Part shown: positions 37,008 to 45,917 of the stretch, piece by piece
How positions within the stretch are numbered: the first letter of the stretch is position 1
Layout: the number at the start of each line of letters is the position of its first letter
Assembly (NCBI GenBank): GCA_011049715.1
Contig: DRHF01000109.1
Coordinates: forward strand, 1 to 64,000
Source of the DNA: Desulfobacterales bacterium
GTDB lineage: Bacteria > Desulfobacterota > Desulfobacteria > Desulfobacterales > UBA2156
Reading direction: 5' to 3'
DNA length: 64,000 bases
Position numbers and translations under genes: made by a program
The notes under the pieces: model-generated
The model's database searches: none
What the model saw: the letters and a program-made list of their open reading frames with translations, nothing else
Told to the model about the DNA's origin: nothing

Positions 37008-37949
37008 TCACGAATACCGTGCTGGTACTCCTGATAATTTCCCGCTATATGTCTTCAAATTCAATTTCTCCGCAGGGTTTCCAAATAACGTTATGCCGGT
37101 TTCTTTAAAATTCTTTACTACAACAGCCCCAATTCCAATTGTTGTATTATCAGGTATTTTGATATGAGGTCTGGCAGAAGTTGCGGACCCCAAAAAACAG
37201 TTCTTTCCGCTCTGTACAGAACCTGCCAGAGAAACATTACTTGCCAAGTGGTTATTTTCTCCTATAATACAGCTATGTCCAATTAAAGTCCCATGACCTA
37301 TTAAACTCTTTCTTCCAATAATTGTAGGTGTGTTCTCAAAGGCACCTTTAACAATTGTGACATTAGAACCTATAAATACATCATCTTCAATAATGACATT
37401 TCCTGTTTGCAAACACCGTATCTTATTTCCTTTTTCATCCCAGGCCCACATGACACCGGTAGCGCCAATTACAGAATTGGACTGTATATGAATATTATCT
37501 CCTATTTTAGTACCTTTATGAATTTTCACTCCGGATTCAATTAGCACATTTTCCCCAATCAAACAGTCCTCTATCAAACTAAATGGACCAATAGATGCAT
37601 TTTTTCCTATAATAGCAGATTCATGAACAATTGAATGAGGATGAATTTCATAATCCCTTTTGTTTTCAAATAAAGAAGATATATAATAAAATAATAATTG
37701 TGGATGTTTAGTAAAAATGTAAGCGTTTTTCAGCTTTTCATTTATTTTTAAATCGGGCTTACAGATGATAATTGATTTTTCTATTCTCTCTATACTATCC
37801 GGCTTATTACCTTCATAATAACATAATGTTTCTTTTACTTCCGGACCTATGGCTGATAATTTATTAACTTGTATATCATCTCCATGTACATTGAATTCTA
37901 GATTCTTTGAATTCAAAAAATCTATTATAGTTTCTAATTTAATAACCAT
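37008..37949 (-). CDS. LpxD-like hexapeptide-repeat N-acyltransferase
   Basis: 313 residues. An N-terminal LpxD-like domain (1-105, with TKHPQLLFYYIS where LpxD has its nucleotide-binding region) is followed by a left-handed beta helix: repeats such as ESAIIGKNASIGPFSLIED, GENVLIESGVKIHKGTKIG and IGHGTLIGHSCIIGENNHL, with His residues where LpxD has its catalytic base. The family moves acyl groups from ACP to an amino sugar on a nucleotide. With an ACP and a sugar aminotransferase in the operon, N-acylation of a nucleotide-amino sugar is the natural inference. A GAGG site precedes the ATG. Confidence 0.8.
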   Translation of the reverse strand: MVIKLETIIDFLNSKNLEFNVHGDDIQVNKLSAIGPEVKETLCYYEGNKPDSIERIEKSIIICKPDLKINEKLKNAYIFTKHPQLLFYYISSLFENKRDYEIHPHSIVHESAIIGKNASIGPFSLIEDCLIGENVLIESGVKIHKGTKIGDNIHIQSNSVIGATGVMWAWDEKGNKIRCLQTGNVIIEDDVFIGSNVTIVKGAFENTPTIIGRKSLIGHGTLIGHSCIIGENNHLASNVSLAGSVQSGKNCFLGSATSARPHIKIPDNTTIGIGAVVVKNFKETGITLFGNPAEKLNLKTYSGKLSGVPARYS

Positions 37950-38042
37950 TTTAATAACCTCACATAAATTTCCTTAAAACTGTTCTTGGACAATAGTGGT
38001 TTTATTATACTTAAAACTACAAATTTAAATTTGTTCCCCTAA

Positions 38043-39239
38043 CTAACTAACTTTTGAGATAGAATATGTGCGTGAAGTGGTTACTTCTTCAGTAATTTGC
38101 ATTGCTGTTGTTCTTTCTCTATGAATATGCATAATAATATCACAAATTCGATTCACATCATCCAGACTCAAATCATAATAAGTGGGCAATGTTAGAATAC
38201 GTTCCGAAACTTTCTGCGCTACTTTCAGGGAGGCAACTATCGATATGCTTTTATAACACGCGAAATCACATATTAGCGGATAAAAATATCGTCTCGCAAA
38301 AACATTGTATTGATTCAGTTTTTCATAAAGTTCATCGCGGTTCATGCCGAACTCCTTCTCATCTACTTCGATAGGCATGTAGGCGTAGTTGTATCGAATG
38401 TCCTCTGGGAGTGGTGGTGGCAGATGGATTCCAGGAACTGTGCTGAACCTCTCGCGATAAAGCGTGTCGATCTGCTGGCTCTTTTCGATGATTTCGTCGA
38501 AATACTTGAGGACATGGATGCCCATAAGGGCCTGTATTTCGGTCATCTTGGCGTTGGTCCCGGGCATCACGACTTCGACTTGGCTCTTAAAGCCGAAATT
38601 CTTCAGGTAGTCAAAAGTGCTTTTGAGACCCGAATCCTTAAAGGTCAAGAGGCCACCTTCGAGGGAGTGGTAGGACTTGGTGGCATGAAAGCTGAACATG
38701 CTCATATCGCCAAAGTGCGCGATAGACCTGCCGTTCACCTCTACGCCGAATGCGTGCGCCGCGTCGTAGATCAGGTTCAGATTGTGACGCCGGGCAATGT
38801 CTGCCAAGGCGTGCAAATTGGCAGGATAACCAAAGACATGGACCGCGAGGATCGCAGTGGTCCAAGGGGTAATGGCTGCCTCAACCTTCTCGGGGTCTAA
38901 TGTATAGTAGTCTGGCTCGATGTCCACGAAAACGGGCCGGATCTTATTCCAGAAGAGAGCGTGAGTGGTGGCAACGAAAGTGAACGGGGTCGTGATAACC
39001 TCGCCGGAAATTCCCATCCCCTGCAGCCCGATTTGCAGCGCCAAGGTGCCGTTGGTAAAGAGACACGCATTATCCGTCTGGAAATAGTGAGACAACTGAC
39101 GGGTGAAACGCTGAAGAACTGGTCCGTCGTTCGTCAGCCAGTGGGTATCCCATATTTCCTTAAGGCTTTCACAGAAATCCTCAAACCTTGGCAAAAATGG
39201 CTTGGTAACATATATCGGCTTTTTAAAAGGTTTTATCAT
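38043..39239 (-). CDS. DegT/DnrJ/EryC1-family sugar aminotransferase
   Basis: 398 residues, a PLP enzyme that aminates a nucleotide-linked keto sugar. Motifs: FTNGTLALQIGLQGMG near 58-75, VITTPFTFVATTHALFW, YDAAHAFGVEVNGRS (cofactor Asp), and the PLP Lys in SMFSFHATKSYHSLEGG (about residue 187), then NFGFKSQVEVVMPGTNAKMTE. GGAG precedes the ATG. It is the first gene of the apparent operon running to luxC. The part encoding residues 1-300 is visibly richer in G and C than the last quarter and than the genes after it, which suggests a mosaic or recently recombined gene. Confidence 0.88.
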   Translation of the reverse strand: MIKPFKKPIYVTKPFLPRFEDFCESLKEIWDTHWLTNDGPVLQRFTRQLSHYFQTDNACLFTNGTLALQIGLQGMGISGEVITTPFTFVATTHALFWNKIRPVFVDIEPDYYTLDPEKVEAAITPWTTAILAVHVFGYPANLHALADIARRHNLNLIYDAAHAFGVEVNGRSIAHFGDMSMFSFHATKSYHSLEGGLLTFKDSGLKSTFDYLKNFGFKSQVEVVMPGTNAKMTEIQALMGIHVLKYFDEIIEKSQQIDTLYRERFSTVPGIHLPPPLPEDIRYNYAYMPIEVDEKEFGMNRDELYEKLNQYNVFARRYFYPLICDFACYKSISIVASLKVAQKVSERILTLPTYYDLSLDDVNRICDIIMHIHRERTTAMQITEEVTTSRTYSISKVS

Positions 39240-39435
39240 GTTAACTCCATATTAGGACGTTGCCACCTTCTATAGGTGGAAAAAAGAGGGACAGCCATGA
39301 TTTTATGCGTTTCTTATCTTTTTTTAGCGGATCTGGTGTGTTTGCTGCTATTGTTTAGTATCAGGGAGATGAATTCTTGAAAATGCAATTTTGTATCCAG
39401 CTCCACCCCTTAATTAGCACGAACATAATGAGTTA

Positions 39436-39867
39436 TTAATCGGTTAAAATCACTTCCCAATACCCATTTCGATCACTTCCAAAGCGTTTTAATCGCTCCG
39501 TGGCCTTTAATTTTACAATATGCCCTTTAATCGTATTCGGACTTTTTACAAGAGCTCTGGCGAGATCTTCACGCGTTATATTTGGATTTTTACTCAGGAG
39601 AGCGAGGATTTGATCACGAGTTCGAGTTTTCTGGGTGGCTTTGAAAATCGTTACCTTAAAACCTTTCTGAATCTCTTCAAAAACCGGTTGGGGCAGGTCG
39701 TACTCGCTAAAGGTCTCAAGAACTCTTTTGATACCAGATCCATATTTTTCGATTATTCCCGCTTCCTTAAATACTGTTGCGATTTGTTTATTTCGTATGG
39801 AAGGAGAATAGTCTCCTCGGATCAGTTGCTCTACGGCTAATCCATCCGGCAGATTACCAGGATTAAA
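39436..39867 (-). pseudogene. C-terminal fragment of an AlbA_2/RecG-like ATP-binding regulator
   Basis: The frame encodes FNPGNLPDGLAVEQLIRGDY, SPSIRNKQIATVFKEAG, IIEKYGSGIKRVLETF, and a C-terminal winged helix (NITREDLARALVKSPNTIKG). This is the end of proteins annotated as ATP-binding or RecG-like transcriptional regulators, normally 400-500 residues. The N-terminal two thirds are missing and the frame runs into the VapC gene, so it is a truncated remnant. Confidence 0.7.
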
Positions 39868-39886
39868 ATGCGAGCAACCTCCCTTC

Positions 39887-40306
39887 TCATGGATTATGCC
39901 AGTTTTCAATTTTCAGCCTCAAAAACTGTTTAAAATCGTCAATGTTCCGCGTTACCAGGATCAGACCATTCACCACGGATATTGCCGCAATCTGTCCATC
40001 AACAAATGACGGGGTTAAGCCTTTCGATGATAATCTGGCACGTTCTCTTGCATGCCACTCTGCTGCCCTGTCGTCATAAGGTAGAATAAGCATCGTGCGT
40101 TTGACGATGTCGTTAAGGAATGAAGCGAGTACTTCACGTTTACGGGATCGCGGAAGGCGTTGACAACCAAATTGAAGCTCATGCCAAACTGGCGCCGCAG
40201 TGACGATCTCGTGCTGGAATTTTTCAAACATCTTCAAGACCGAGGTATCCGGGACAGTTTTCACTGCCTCTGATAGTACGTTTGTATCAATGAGATATTT
40301 CATCAC
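39887..40306 (-). CDS. vapC: PIN-domain toxin, VapC type
   Basis: 139 residues. PIN acids: KYLIDTNVLSE (first Asp), APVWHELQFG (Glu), TPSFVDGQIAAIS (Asp), TRNIDDFKQF (Asp). This is the FitB/VapC-type signature VTRNxxDF. The start overlaps the antitoxin stop by 4 nt. It is expected to act as an RNA endonuclease controlled by the adjacent Phd-type antitoxin. Confidence 0.9.
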   Translation of the reverse strand: MMKYLIDTNVLSEAVKTVPDTSVLKMFEKFQHEIVTAAPVWHELQFGCQRLPRSRKREVLASFLNDIVKRTMLILPYDDRAAEWHARERARLSSKGLTPSFVDGQIAAISVVNGLILVTRNIDDFKQFLRLKIENWHNP

Positions 40307-40593
40307 CTCAACTCGACTTCTCTTCCGACAGATAGGTCTCGAAGTCCTTTGAAATCCCTTTCAGATATCTCGATCCCTTCATCTTCAAACTTTCGTCGAA
40401 ATTCCGAAATGGCATTCCAAAACCCAGTATATTTGCGGCTGAGCCGTTCATATTCTCGAATCGACAACAACATTGCAACCGGTTTTCCTCGTCTGGTCAA
40501 TTCAACATGTGGCCCTTTTTCGACATAATGGATAATTGTAGGAAGTCTATTTTTTGCTTCAGCTATGGAAAATTGCTTTTGCATTATAACCAC
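40303..40593 (-). CDS. Antitoxin, Phd/YefM family
   Basis: 96 residues. FSIAEAKNRLPTIIHYVEKG and VELTRRGKPVAMLLSIREYE are the Phd/YefM signature; the C terminus FWNAISEFRRKFEDEGIE is the toxin-binding tail. GAGGTG lies just before the ATG, and the toxin follows with a 4-nt overlap. Confidence 0.9.
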   Translation of the reverse strand: MVIMQKQFSIAEAKNRLPTIIHYVEKGPHVELTRRGKPVAMLLSIREYERLSRKYTGFWNAISEFRRKFEDEGIEISERDFKGLRDLSVGREVELR

Positions 40594-40875
40594 CTCTTTG
40601 ACACGTTATATTTTTTGTCGATTATAGCTATCTTTGTGGACATAAGCAAGAGAATAAAATGGTGTAAGGAACCGAGACATGTGGGAATCGGTGTCGCGTC
40701 CCAGATAAATAAAAGCAAAAACAGTTTAACGGGATAAATCTTGATTAGTGCATTAATCTCATTTTTATTATATCGTGTCCATCACCCTGCGGGTTCGCCT
40801 CTGGCGAATCCAATACCGTTTCACAGCGGAATTGCCCTTGAACTTGAATAAAAATCATCGTTTTTAAAGACCCAT

Positions 40876-41045
40876 GCAGCCCCGATTGAGCGCGATCTTC
40901 GCTATGCTTCGACAAGCTGCAGGGAATCTTCCACTGATAAGGAAATTGTCTTATTTTAAGATTCGCTCGCTAACCCCGCAGCCCCGAATGTCTGGATCTT
41001 CGCTGCGCTTTAACAATCTACGGGGAATGCGCTCGCTGTTTCGTT
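40876..41045. repeat. Two imperfect direct copies of a relic sequence between TA modules
   Basis: The stretches starting at 40876 and 40978 both open GCAGCCCCGA and share GATCTTCGCT, GGGAAT and CGCTCGC blocks. A small palindrome (GGTTCGCC/GGCGAATCC) lies at about 40793-40812. Nothing in the 472-bp gap 40594-41065 looks coding. The sequences resemble the hairpin relics at 44324 and 45918. Confidence 0.4.
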
Positions 41046-41065
41046 CATGGATTCTCACACTCAGT

Positions 41066-41482
41066 TCACTTTTTTTCTAATCTGTGTATAAAAGGCAACT
41101 TGATTTGATCAACTATAGTAATGATTTCAAATTCAGGATCTTTGTGAATGAGGGTAGCATTGTAAATAATCGCATGGGCCACAATGATAGAATCTGCTAT
41201 GGATATCTGATGAACTGCTTTAATTTCCCCTCCTTTCAACAAAACAGGTTCAGTCAGTTCCGAAATGTGGTTCGCCTTGATACTCTTCAGGGTGGCATAC
41301 CTCAATTGAGCTGCTTCAAGGCCCTGGTACTGAATGGTCTTGTAATAGACCTCAAATAAGACCATTGCAGGGAATATGATTTTTTTTGTTCGTAAAATAT
41401 TTTCGACAATATCGGCCCCTTCCTCATTGTCCATCATTGTCAGAATTGCCGATGTGTCGGGCAAAAAGAGGTTACTCTTCAA
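41066..41482 (-). CDS. vapC: PIN-domain toxin, VapC type
   Basis: 138 residues. LFLPDTSAILTMMDNEEG (Asp), MVLFEVYYKTIQYQG (Glu), ISIADSIIVAHAII (Asp) and LIHKDPEFEII (Asp) place the PIN acids in order. It overlaps the AbrB-type antitoxin upstream by 11 nt, so they form one operon. This toxin is distinct in sequence from the two others in the window. Confidence 0.88.
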   Translation of the reverse strand: MKSNLFLPDTSAILTMMDNEEGADIVENILRTKKIIFPAMVLFEVYYKTIQYQGLEAAQLRYATLKSIKANHISELTEPVLLKGGEIKAVHQISIADSIIVAHAIIYNATLIHKDPEFEIITIVDQIKLPFIHRLEKK

Positions 41483-41702
41483 GCCTTTTATCCTCCTGTC
41501 TGTCTTTCAGCAGGCTCTGGGTAAGCTTTTCTCCTTCAGAGCAACCACGCAAAGCTCCCACAGGATCTTTCGGCAGTAGAATTAGCTTTATAACAGATCC
41601 GGTATCTATCCAAGCCACCCTTGCACCGGTGGTGATTCCATATTTTCTTCTTAATGCCACAGGAACAACCACCTGCCCTTTTTTTGTTATTACTGATTCC
41701 AT
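41472..41702 (-). CDS. vapB: AbrB/SpoVT (MazE/VapB-like) antitoxin
   Basis: 76 residues. VITKKGQVVVPVALRRKYGI is the swapped-hairpin AbrB DNA-binding signature, followed by GARVAWIDTG and a charged C-terminal tail (EGEKLTQSLLKDRQEDKR). It is the partner of the PIN toxin directly downstream and presumably represses the operon. Confidence 0.9.
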   Translation of the reverse strand: MESVITKKGQVVVPVALRRKYGITTGARVAWIDTGSVIKLILLPKDPVGALRGCSEGEKLTQSLLKDRQEDKRLEE

Positions 41703-41814
41703 TTATTATACCTTTTTATTAAATTATCTTACTTTTTCTAATAATATAGGAATAATTATCAAACGTCAACTATGTTTATGGAGAGCTTTGCACAACCCTC
41801 TAAAATTCTCCGGG

Positions 41815-41943
41815 TTCCCTCCAAAGGGAAAATAGCTAAGAAATCACCCTAAAATTATTTTAGCTTACTGATAATACTTGATATAATATACATTTTATAA
41901 AAGTTTTTCTTTTCAAATATGCATATGAGAGGAAAACATGGGG
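41815..41943. repeat. 129-bp direct repeat, copy A
   Basis: It aligns without gaps to 43984-44112 with about four-fifths identity by eye. Both start TTCCCTCC, contain AGCTAAGAAATCACC and the palindrome-like TAAAATTATTTTA, and end with GAGGAAAACATGGG, a ribosome binding site and ATG that leads only to a very short frame. They look like two copies of the leader of a gene whose coding part was lost. The remaining 41703-42200 holds nothing else recognisable. Confidence 0.75.
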
Positions 41944-42200
41944 GTTGCCATTGTATAAGGTGGTGAAGTGCGCCCGGAATGATAAAATCGGGCAAAACAC
42001 CTCAAAAGAAACCCAATGCGAGGCCGATATACAATAAAGTTCATGAAAATTTGCAGATTTTTGAGCATATTGGAATCGAACGAAATTCACCGACGGACAG
42101 TTCGATCTGGCATGGAGTTTTGTGGTATAGACAGAGCTGCATCATCCACCGGAGGCAGGTGTCAGGGTAGTTATACTTGTGAGTTTGTCTCTTTTGAAAA

Positions 42201-43964
42201 TCAAAATTGTTTTGAATCGGGAAGCAAAACTTCTGAAATCTTAATATAGGTATATGGAGTTATACGAATTTTTTTAAGTTCTTTGGTTTGAAACTCTTTA
42301 TTTAGAACGGTGCGTTTGTAAATTTTTTCTGAATCACTATGATATCTTTGAATGGCAACAATCTTGTTAATCTGGCGGGAGGAATATATTTTTCTCAATT
42401 GGTTATTGACAGCTGAATAACTTAACGCACTGTAATCATGTATGATATATAAATTTGGTTGTTCGGCAACAATTAAAGGATACTGCTTTTTCTTATAATG
42501 CTCATTTAAAAATGCCATAACTTGTCCGTATTCATACTGGAGAGACAAACCATTAATAATCCTTTGCTGTATTCCATATGGCCAGTAAATCAACAAATGA
42601 AATAGGAAAAAAATACTCAATACCAAATGGGAGGATCGACGTTTATGAAATAATGTATGAATGCAAAATATAGTACAGAAAATTATATACGGTAAAAAAA
42701 TTAATGCCAAACGGTTATCCATTGGAATTTTAAAATTCCCCCAATAAAAAGAAGTGATAATACCGAATAACACAACGCATGAGCTCCCTCCACTGGCAAC
42801 AAGTTTTTTAAAAGGAAGATCAACTTCTTTGGTGACGAATATCCTCTTTAATATGAAATAAAATCCAAATATTGCTAATATTGCAATTACGGGTGAAAAA
42901 CCCAAGTTTGGATCTAATCCCAAAAGCACCCATATATTATCATGAAAATTTTGAAACAGATTGGTCAGGCTAAATATTTGCTCCGCTTTTTCAAAAGTGA
43001 CCTGTCCAATCTTATTTATTTCAGGCATATTCAGAAAAATACGTCGCTGCCAAAATACAGGAACAAATAAAAATGGCATTATATATATACAAAACGTATA
43101 TCGACTACCTTCATTTTTTACAGGCAACCTGAAAAAAAACGGTATTAATAATAAAAAAATTATCGATTCATACCTACATTGTGCGAGTAATACAAAAGTT
43201 GCACAGAGCAATTCAATATATCTTATGTCCTTACGAATAAATATTTCATACATTATAAAAAAACTGAAAATGATAAAAAACAGATTTAAAGACTCAAATC
43301 CGCTTGAAGTAATACTCATAACATAAACGGGAAACGATGATAGTATTAGTATTGATAACATACCGAAAAACGGATTAAACAACCTTGTAAAGAACAAAAA
43401 TAGAAAAAATAATGAAAAAATACTTAATATAAAATTCAGTATAAATCCGTTGTTAGGGCTATACCCGGAAAGAGTATGGATTAAAGATACAAGAAAAGGG
43501 AATAGGACTGGCCGTTTATCAATAGTTTTAGAATATTCCGGTCTTGCATAATCAGCGTATAATCCCTCAATGGGGAGAGAAGTCTCCTTATCCTGAAACA
43601 TCATCATCGAAACACCGATCAAATTTGTCTCATCAGATAAAATTTTAAACTGGGGAGGGGATATGATGAAAATGATTACCGTTATTAAGATAGATAATAA
43701 CAAGCCTGAAAGATGATGATAATTAAAAAATTTGATTTTTTTGTAATAAATACGGAAAAAAAGAAATATCCAAATGACAAATGCAACTAGTATGAAAAAA
43801 TACGCAAAATTCTGAAATAGTAATTTTAAAAGACCAATCGATGGCATTATACCCAGAAAAATTGATGCTGCCATCGCAGCGGTAAAGTATAAAAATCCAC
43901 GACGGAAAAACATTTTTATAGAAGAAAATAGAATTAGAATTCGAGACCTTTGCATAACCTCCAC
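42201..43964 (-). CDS. GT-C-like polytopic membrane protein
   Basis: 587 residues with about 11-13 hydrophobic segments. After a first helix block, the loop FKILSDETNLIGVSM, with the acid pair DE, sits where PMT/ArnT-like GT-C enzymes have their catalytic acid; DKRPVLFPFLVSLIHTLSG and LLAQCRYESIIFLLL follow the same plan. The last 100 residues are soluble (LYIIHDYSALSYSAVNNQL). Very AT-rich. The frame begins with GTG at 43964; an ATG at 43955 is an alternative. It is bracketed by the 129-bp direct repeats, suggesting a separately gained cassette. Confidence 0.68.
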   Translation of the reverse strand: MEVMQRSRILILFSSIKMFFRRGFLYFTAAMAASIFLGIMPSIGLLKLLFQNFAYFFILVAFVIWIFLFFRIYYKKIKFFNYHHLSGLLLSILITVIIFIISPPQFKILSDETNLIGVSMMMFQDKETSLPIEGLYADYARPEYSKTIDKRPVLFPFLVSLIHTLSGYSPNNGFILNFILSIFSLFFLFLFFTRLFNPFFGMLSILILSSFPVYVMSITSSGFESLNLFFIIFSFFIMYEIFIRKDIRYIELLCATFVLLAQCRYESIIFLLLIPFFFRLPVKNEGSRYTFCIYIMPFLFVPVFWQRRIFLNMPEINKIGQVTFEKAEQIFSLTNLFQNFHDNIWVLLGLDPNLGFSPVIAILAIFGFYFILKRIFVTKEVDLPFKKLVASGGSSCVVLFGIITSFYWGNFKIPMDNRLALIFLPYIIFCTIFCIHTLFHKRRSSHLVLSIFFLFHLLIYWPYGIQQRIINGLSLQYEYGQVMAFLNEHYKKKQYPLIVAEQPNLYIIHDYSALSYSAVNNQLRKIYSSRQINKIVAIQRYHSDSEKIYKRTVLNKEFQTKELKKIRITPYTYIKISEVLLPDSKQF

Positions 43965-43983
43965 ATTTATACTATCAGATGAA

Positions 43984-44112
43984 TTCCCTCCTAAGGAAAA
44001 CCAGCTAAGAAATCACCGTAAAATTATTTTAACCTTCTGATAATACATGGCATAACGTATATTTTATGATAGTTTTTCCTCTCAAATACGCATACGGGAG
44101 GAAAACATGGGA
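43984..44112. repeat. 129-bp direct repeat, copy B
   Basis: Second copy of the repeat at 41815-41943, same orientation, 2.17 kb away. Its ATG (44107) opens a frame of seven codons only. It lies in the upstream region of the GT-C-like gene at 42201-43964. Confidence 0.75.
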
Positions 44113-44323
44113 TACAGTTTACGTTGTTGACAAATTGTACAAACTTTTCTTAAAAGGTTGTGTGTGAAAAAAAGGAGATGGTCATGATTTTATGCATATT
44201 TCATATTGAACCGCTAAGACGCTAAGGGCGCTAAGGGTTTTTCTGCTTTGATGGCACAAACCCCAAGTGATATCCTGAAAATTGTGAAAACAGCGAAATA
44301 CTTCAATGTACTCCTGCCTGCCC

Positions 44324-44366
44324 CGTGGAATGCGAAGCCTATTCCTCTGGGGTGGCTAAAATCCTT
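44324..44366. repeat. Hairpin repeat, copy 1
   Basis: GCCCCGTGGAAT and ATTCCTCTGGGG are near-complementary arms. The reverse complement of 45918-45983 contains the same GCCTGCCCCGTG and CTGGGGT ends. Upstream at about 44210-44238 is the periodic motif CCGCTAAGACGCTAAGG, also near 45888. The stretch 44113-44455 has no gene. Confidence 0.5.
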
Positions 44367-44455
44367 ATCTTCCTTGATCTTGCGAAAACTATCTCATTTC
44401 TGGATGGACACTAGCACGTTAGCGCTTATGGAGTGCAGCTCTGGCCCCTATGTTT

Positions 44456-45694
44456 TCAAAAATAGTGGACTGGAATTTGCATAATATTTTCGGCCAAAAA
44501 TTCTATTTTATCTGAGTTGTTTACTAATATCCCCAAATGAGCATTAGTATCTTTTATAAAATTCTTCAATGCCGTCAGCATCCCTTTTTTAATTTTATAG
44601 CCCAGTTTGATCTCAATCGGGATAACACCAAAAGGAGCGTCTATAATAAGATCTATCTCTGATTTGTCTCTGGTTCTGTAAAAATAAAAATCGATACCTG
44701 CTGTTAATGTGCACTGAAACCCTCTTATAATTTCTTCTACAACAAAAGATTCAAATGAAAAACCTGCCACAGGGTGGATTAATAAGTTATCAAGACCATT
44801 AATTTTCAAGAGATGGTGCAGTATCCCCTGGTCACGGAAAAAACCTTTGGGCATCTTTTGCACTTTCTTTAATTTATTTTTTTCATAACTTCTCAGATTT
44901 CGCCATATAAATGTATTATGAATTATTTCCAGATACTCTTTTGCGGTAACGGAGCTGACCTCCAATGCCCTGGCTATGTCTGACTGATTAATAATTTTAC
45001 CTGAGTGAAAGGACAGAGTCTGGATAAAAAGACGAAAATTATGAGGGTTGATTCTGGGGAAAAGGCGTTGAATATCTCTCCTGATATAATCCGAGAAATA
45101 TTCATCCATCCATAAACCGTGAAACTCCGGAGTATCACAACCTCTTATCCTGGGCTCCGGGTAACCACCTAACTGCCAATGGTCGTATATCTGCTTGACA
45201 TCCAACTCCGGCTTTAAACCTGAAATCAGATCTAAATCCGGGTTATTCTGAGAAATCAGAGAGTAAATTTGCGAAAGAGGTTTGTCATAAAATTCTGCTG
45301 CCTTAAATGGCCAAAGTTCAATAGTTGCAATTCGCCCAGCCATGCTTTCGGACAGCCCTTTGACTATCTCAGGCGAACTTGATCCGGTAAGTAAAAATCT
45401 GCCGACTGCTTTTCTGTCCTGGTCAATGACACCCCTTAATGCCTTGAATAATTCCGGGTATTGCTGGGCCTCATCAATGATAGTTTTTTCACTTTGCCTG
45501 ACAAAAAAACCTAATGGATCACTTGTTATTAGTTGATAGTCATCCGGTCTTTCCAGATCATAGTATTTCCAATCCGGACGTAGTTTTTTAACCAGTGTTG
45601 ATTTTCCACATTGCCGTGAGCCAATAATGGCAACAACAGGGAACATATCCAAAAGCCGGTCTATTTTTTGCTCGATCAATCTTTTTTTATACAT
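44456..45694 (-). CDS. ATP-binding protein with DUF4143 domain
   Basis: 412 residues. N-terminal AAA_14-type ATPase: Walker A VVAIIGSRQCGKSTL near residues 20-34, KYYDLERPDDYQLI, Walker B KTIIDEAQQYPELF near 95, and sensor FLLTGSSSPEI near 138. The C-terminal DUF4143 half holds RRDIQRLFPRINPHNFRL and SEIDLIIDAPFGVIPIEIKLG, a PD-(D/E)xK-like restriction fold (D, E and K visible). Function of this common family is unknown. It is flanked by hairpin repeats and stands alone. Confidence 0.88.
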   Translation of the reverse strand: MYKKRLIEQKIDRLLDMFPVVAIIGSRQCGKSTLVKKLRPDWKYYDLERPDDYQLITSDPLGFFVRQSEKTIIDEAQQYPELFKALRGVIDQDRKAVGRFLLTGSSSPEIVKGLSESMAGRIATIELWPFKAAEFYDKPLSQIYSLISQNNPDLDLISGLKPELDVKQIYDHWQLGGYPEPRIRGCDTPEFHGLWMDEYFSDYIRRDIQRLFPRINPHNFRLFIQTLSFHSGKIINQSDIARALEVSSVTAKEYLEIIHNTFIWRNLRSYEKNKLKKVQKMPKGFFRDQGILHHLLKINGLDNLLIHPVAGFSFESFVVEEIIRGFQCTLTAGIDFYFYRTRDKSEIDLIIDAPFGVIPIEIKLGYKIKKGMLTALKNFIKDTNAHLGILVNNSDKIEFLAENIMQIPVHYF

Positions 45695-45917
45695 TATTTT
45701 TAAATGCTACCTTTAAAAATGATGGCTGTCAAGCAGAAAGCACATATCAAAAACTACTGGATGAAATTACTTAAGAAATATGGAATGAGATTTAGGGGAC
45801 ATCCTTCACTAATTAATGCTCATCCACGACTTTAAAATAAATAATATGGCAATGGTGAAGAACGCTGTTGCATTATGAACTTATGAACCGCTAAGTCGCG
45901 AAGGGTCCCAGTACCAT

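Noticed and set aside
37100-37640. Periodic sequence that might suggest a CRISPR or tandem repeat
   Set aside because: It encodes the hexapeptide repeats of the LpxD-like acyltransferase; there are no identical DNA repeats with spacers.
38310-38900. 196-codon plus-strand frame
   Set aside because: Antisense shadow of the GC-richer part of the aminotransferase gene, which has clear family motifs on the other strand.
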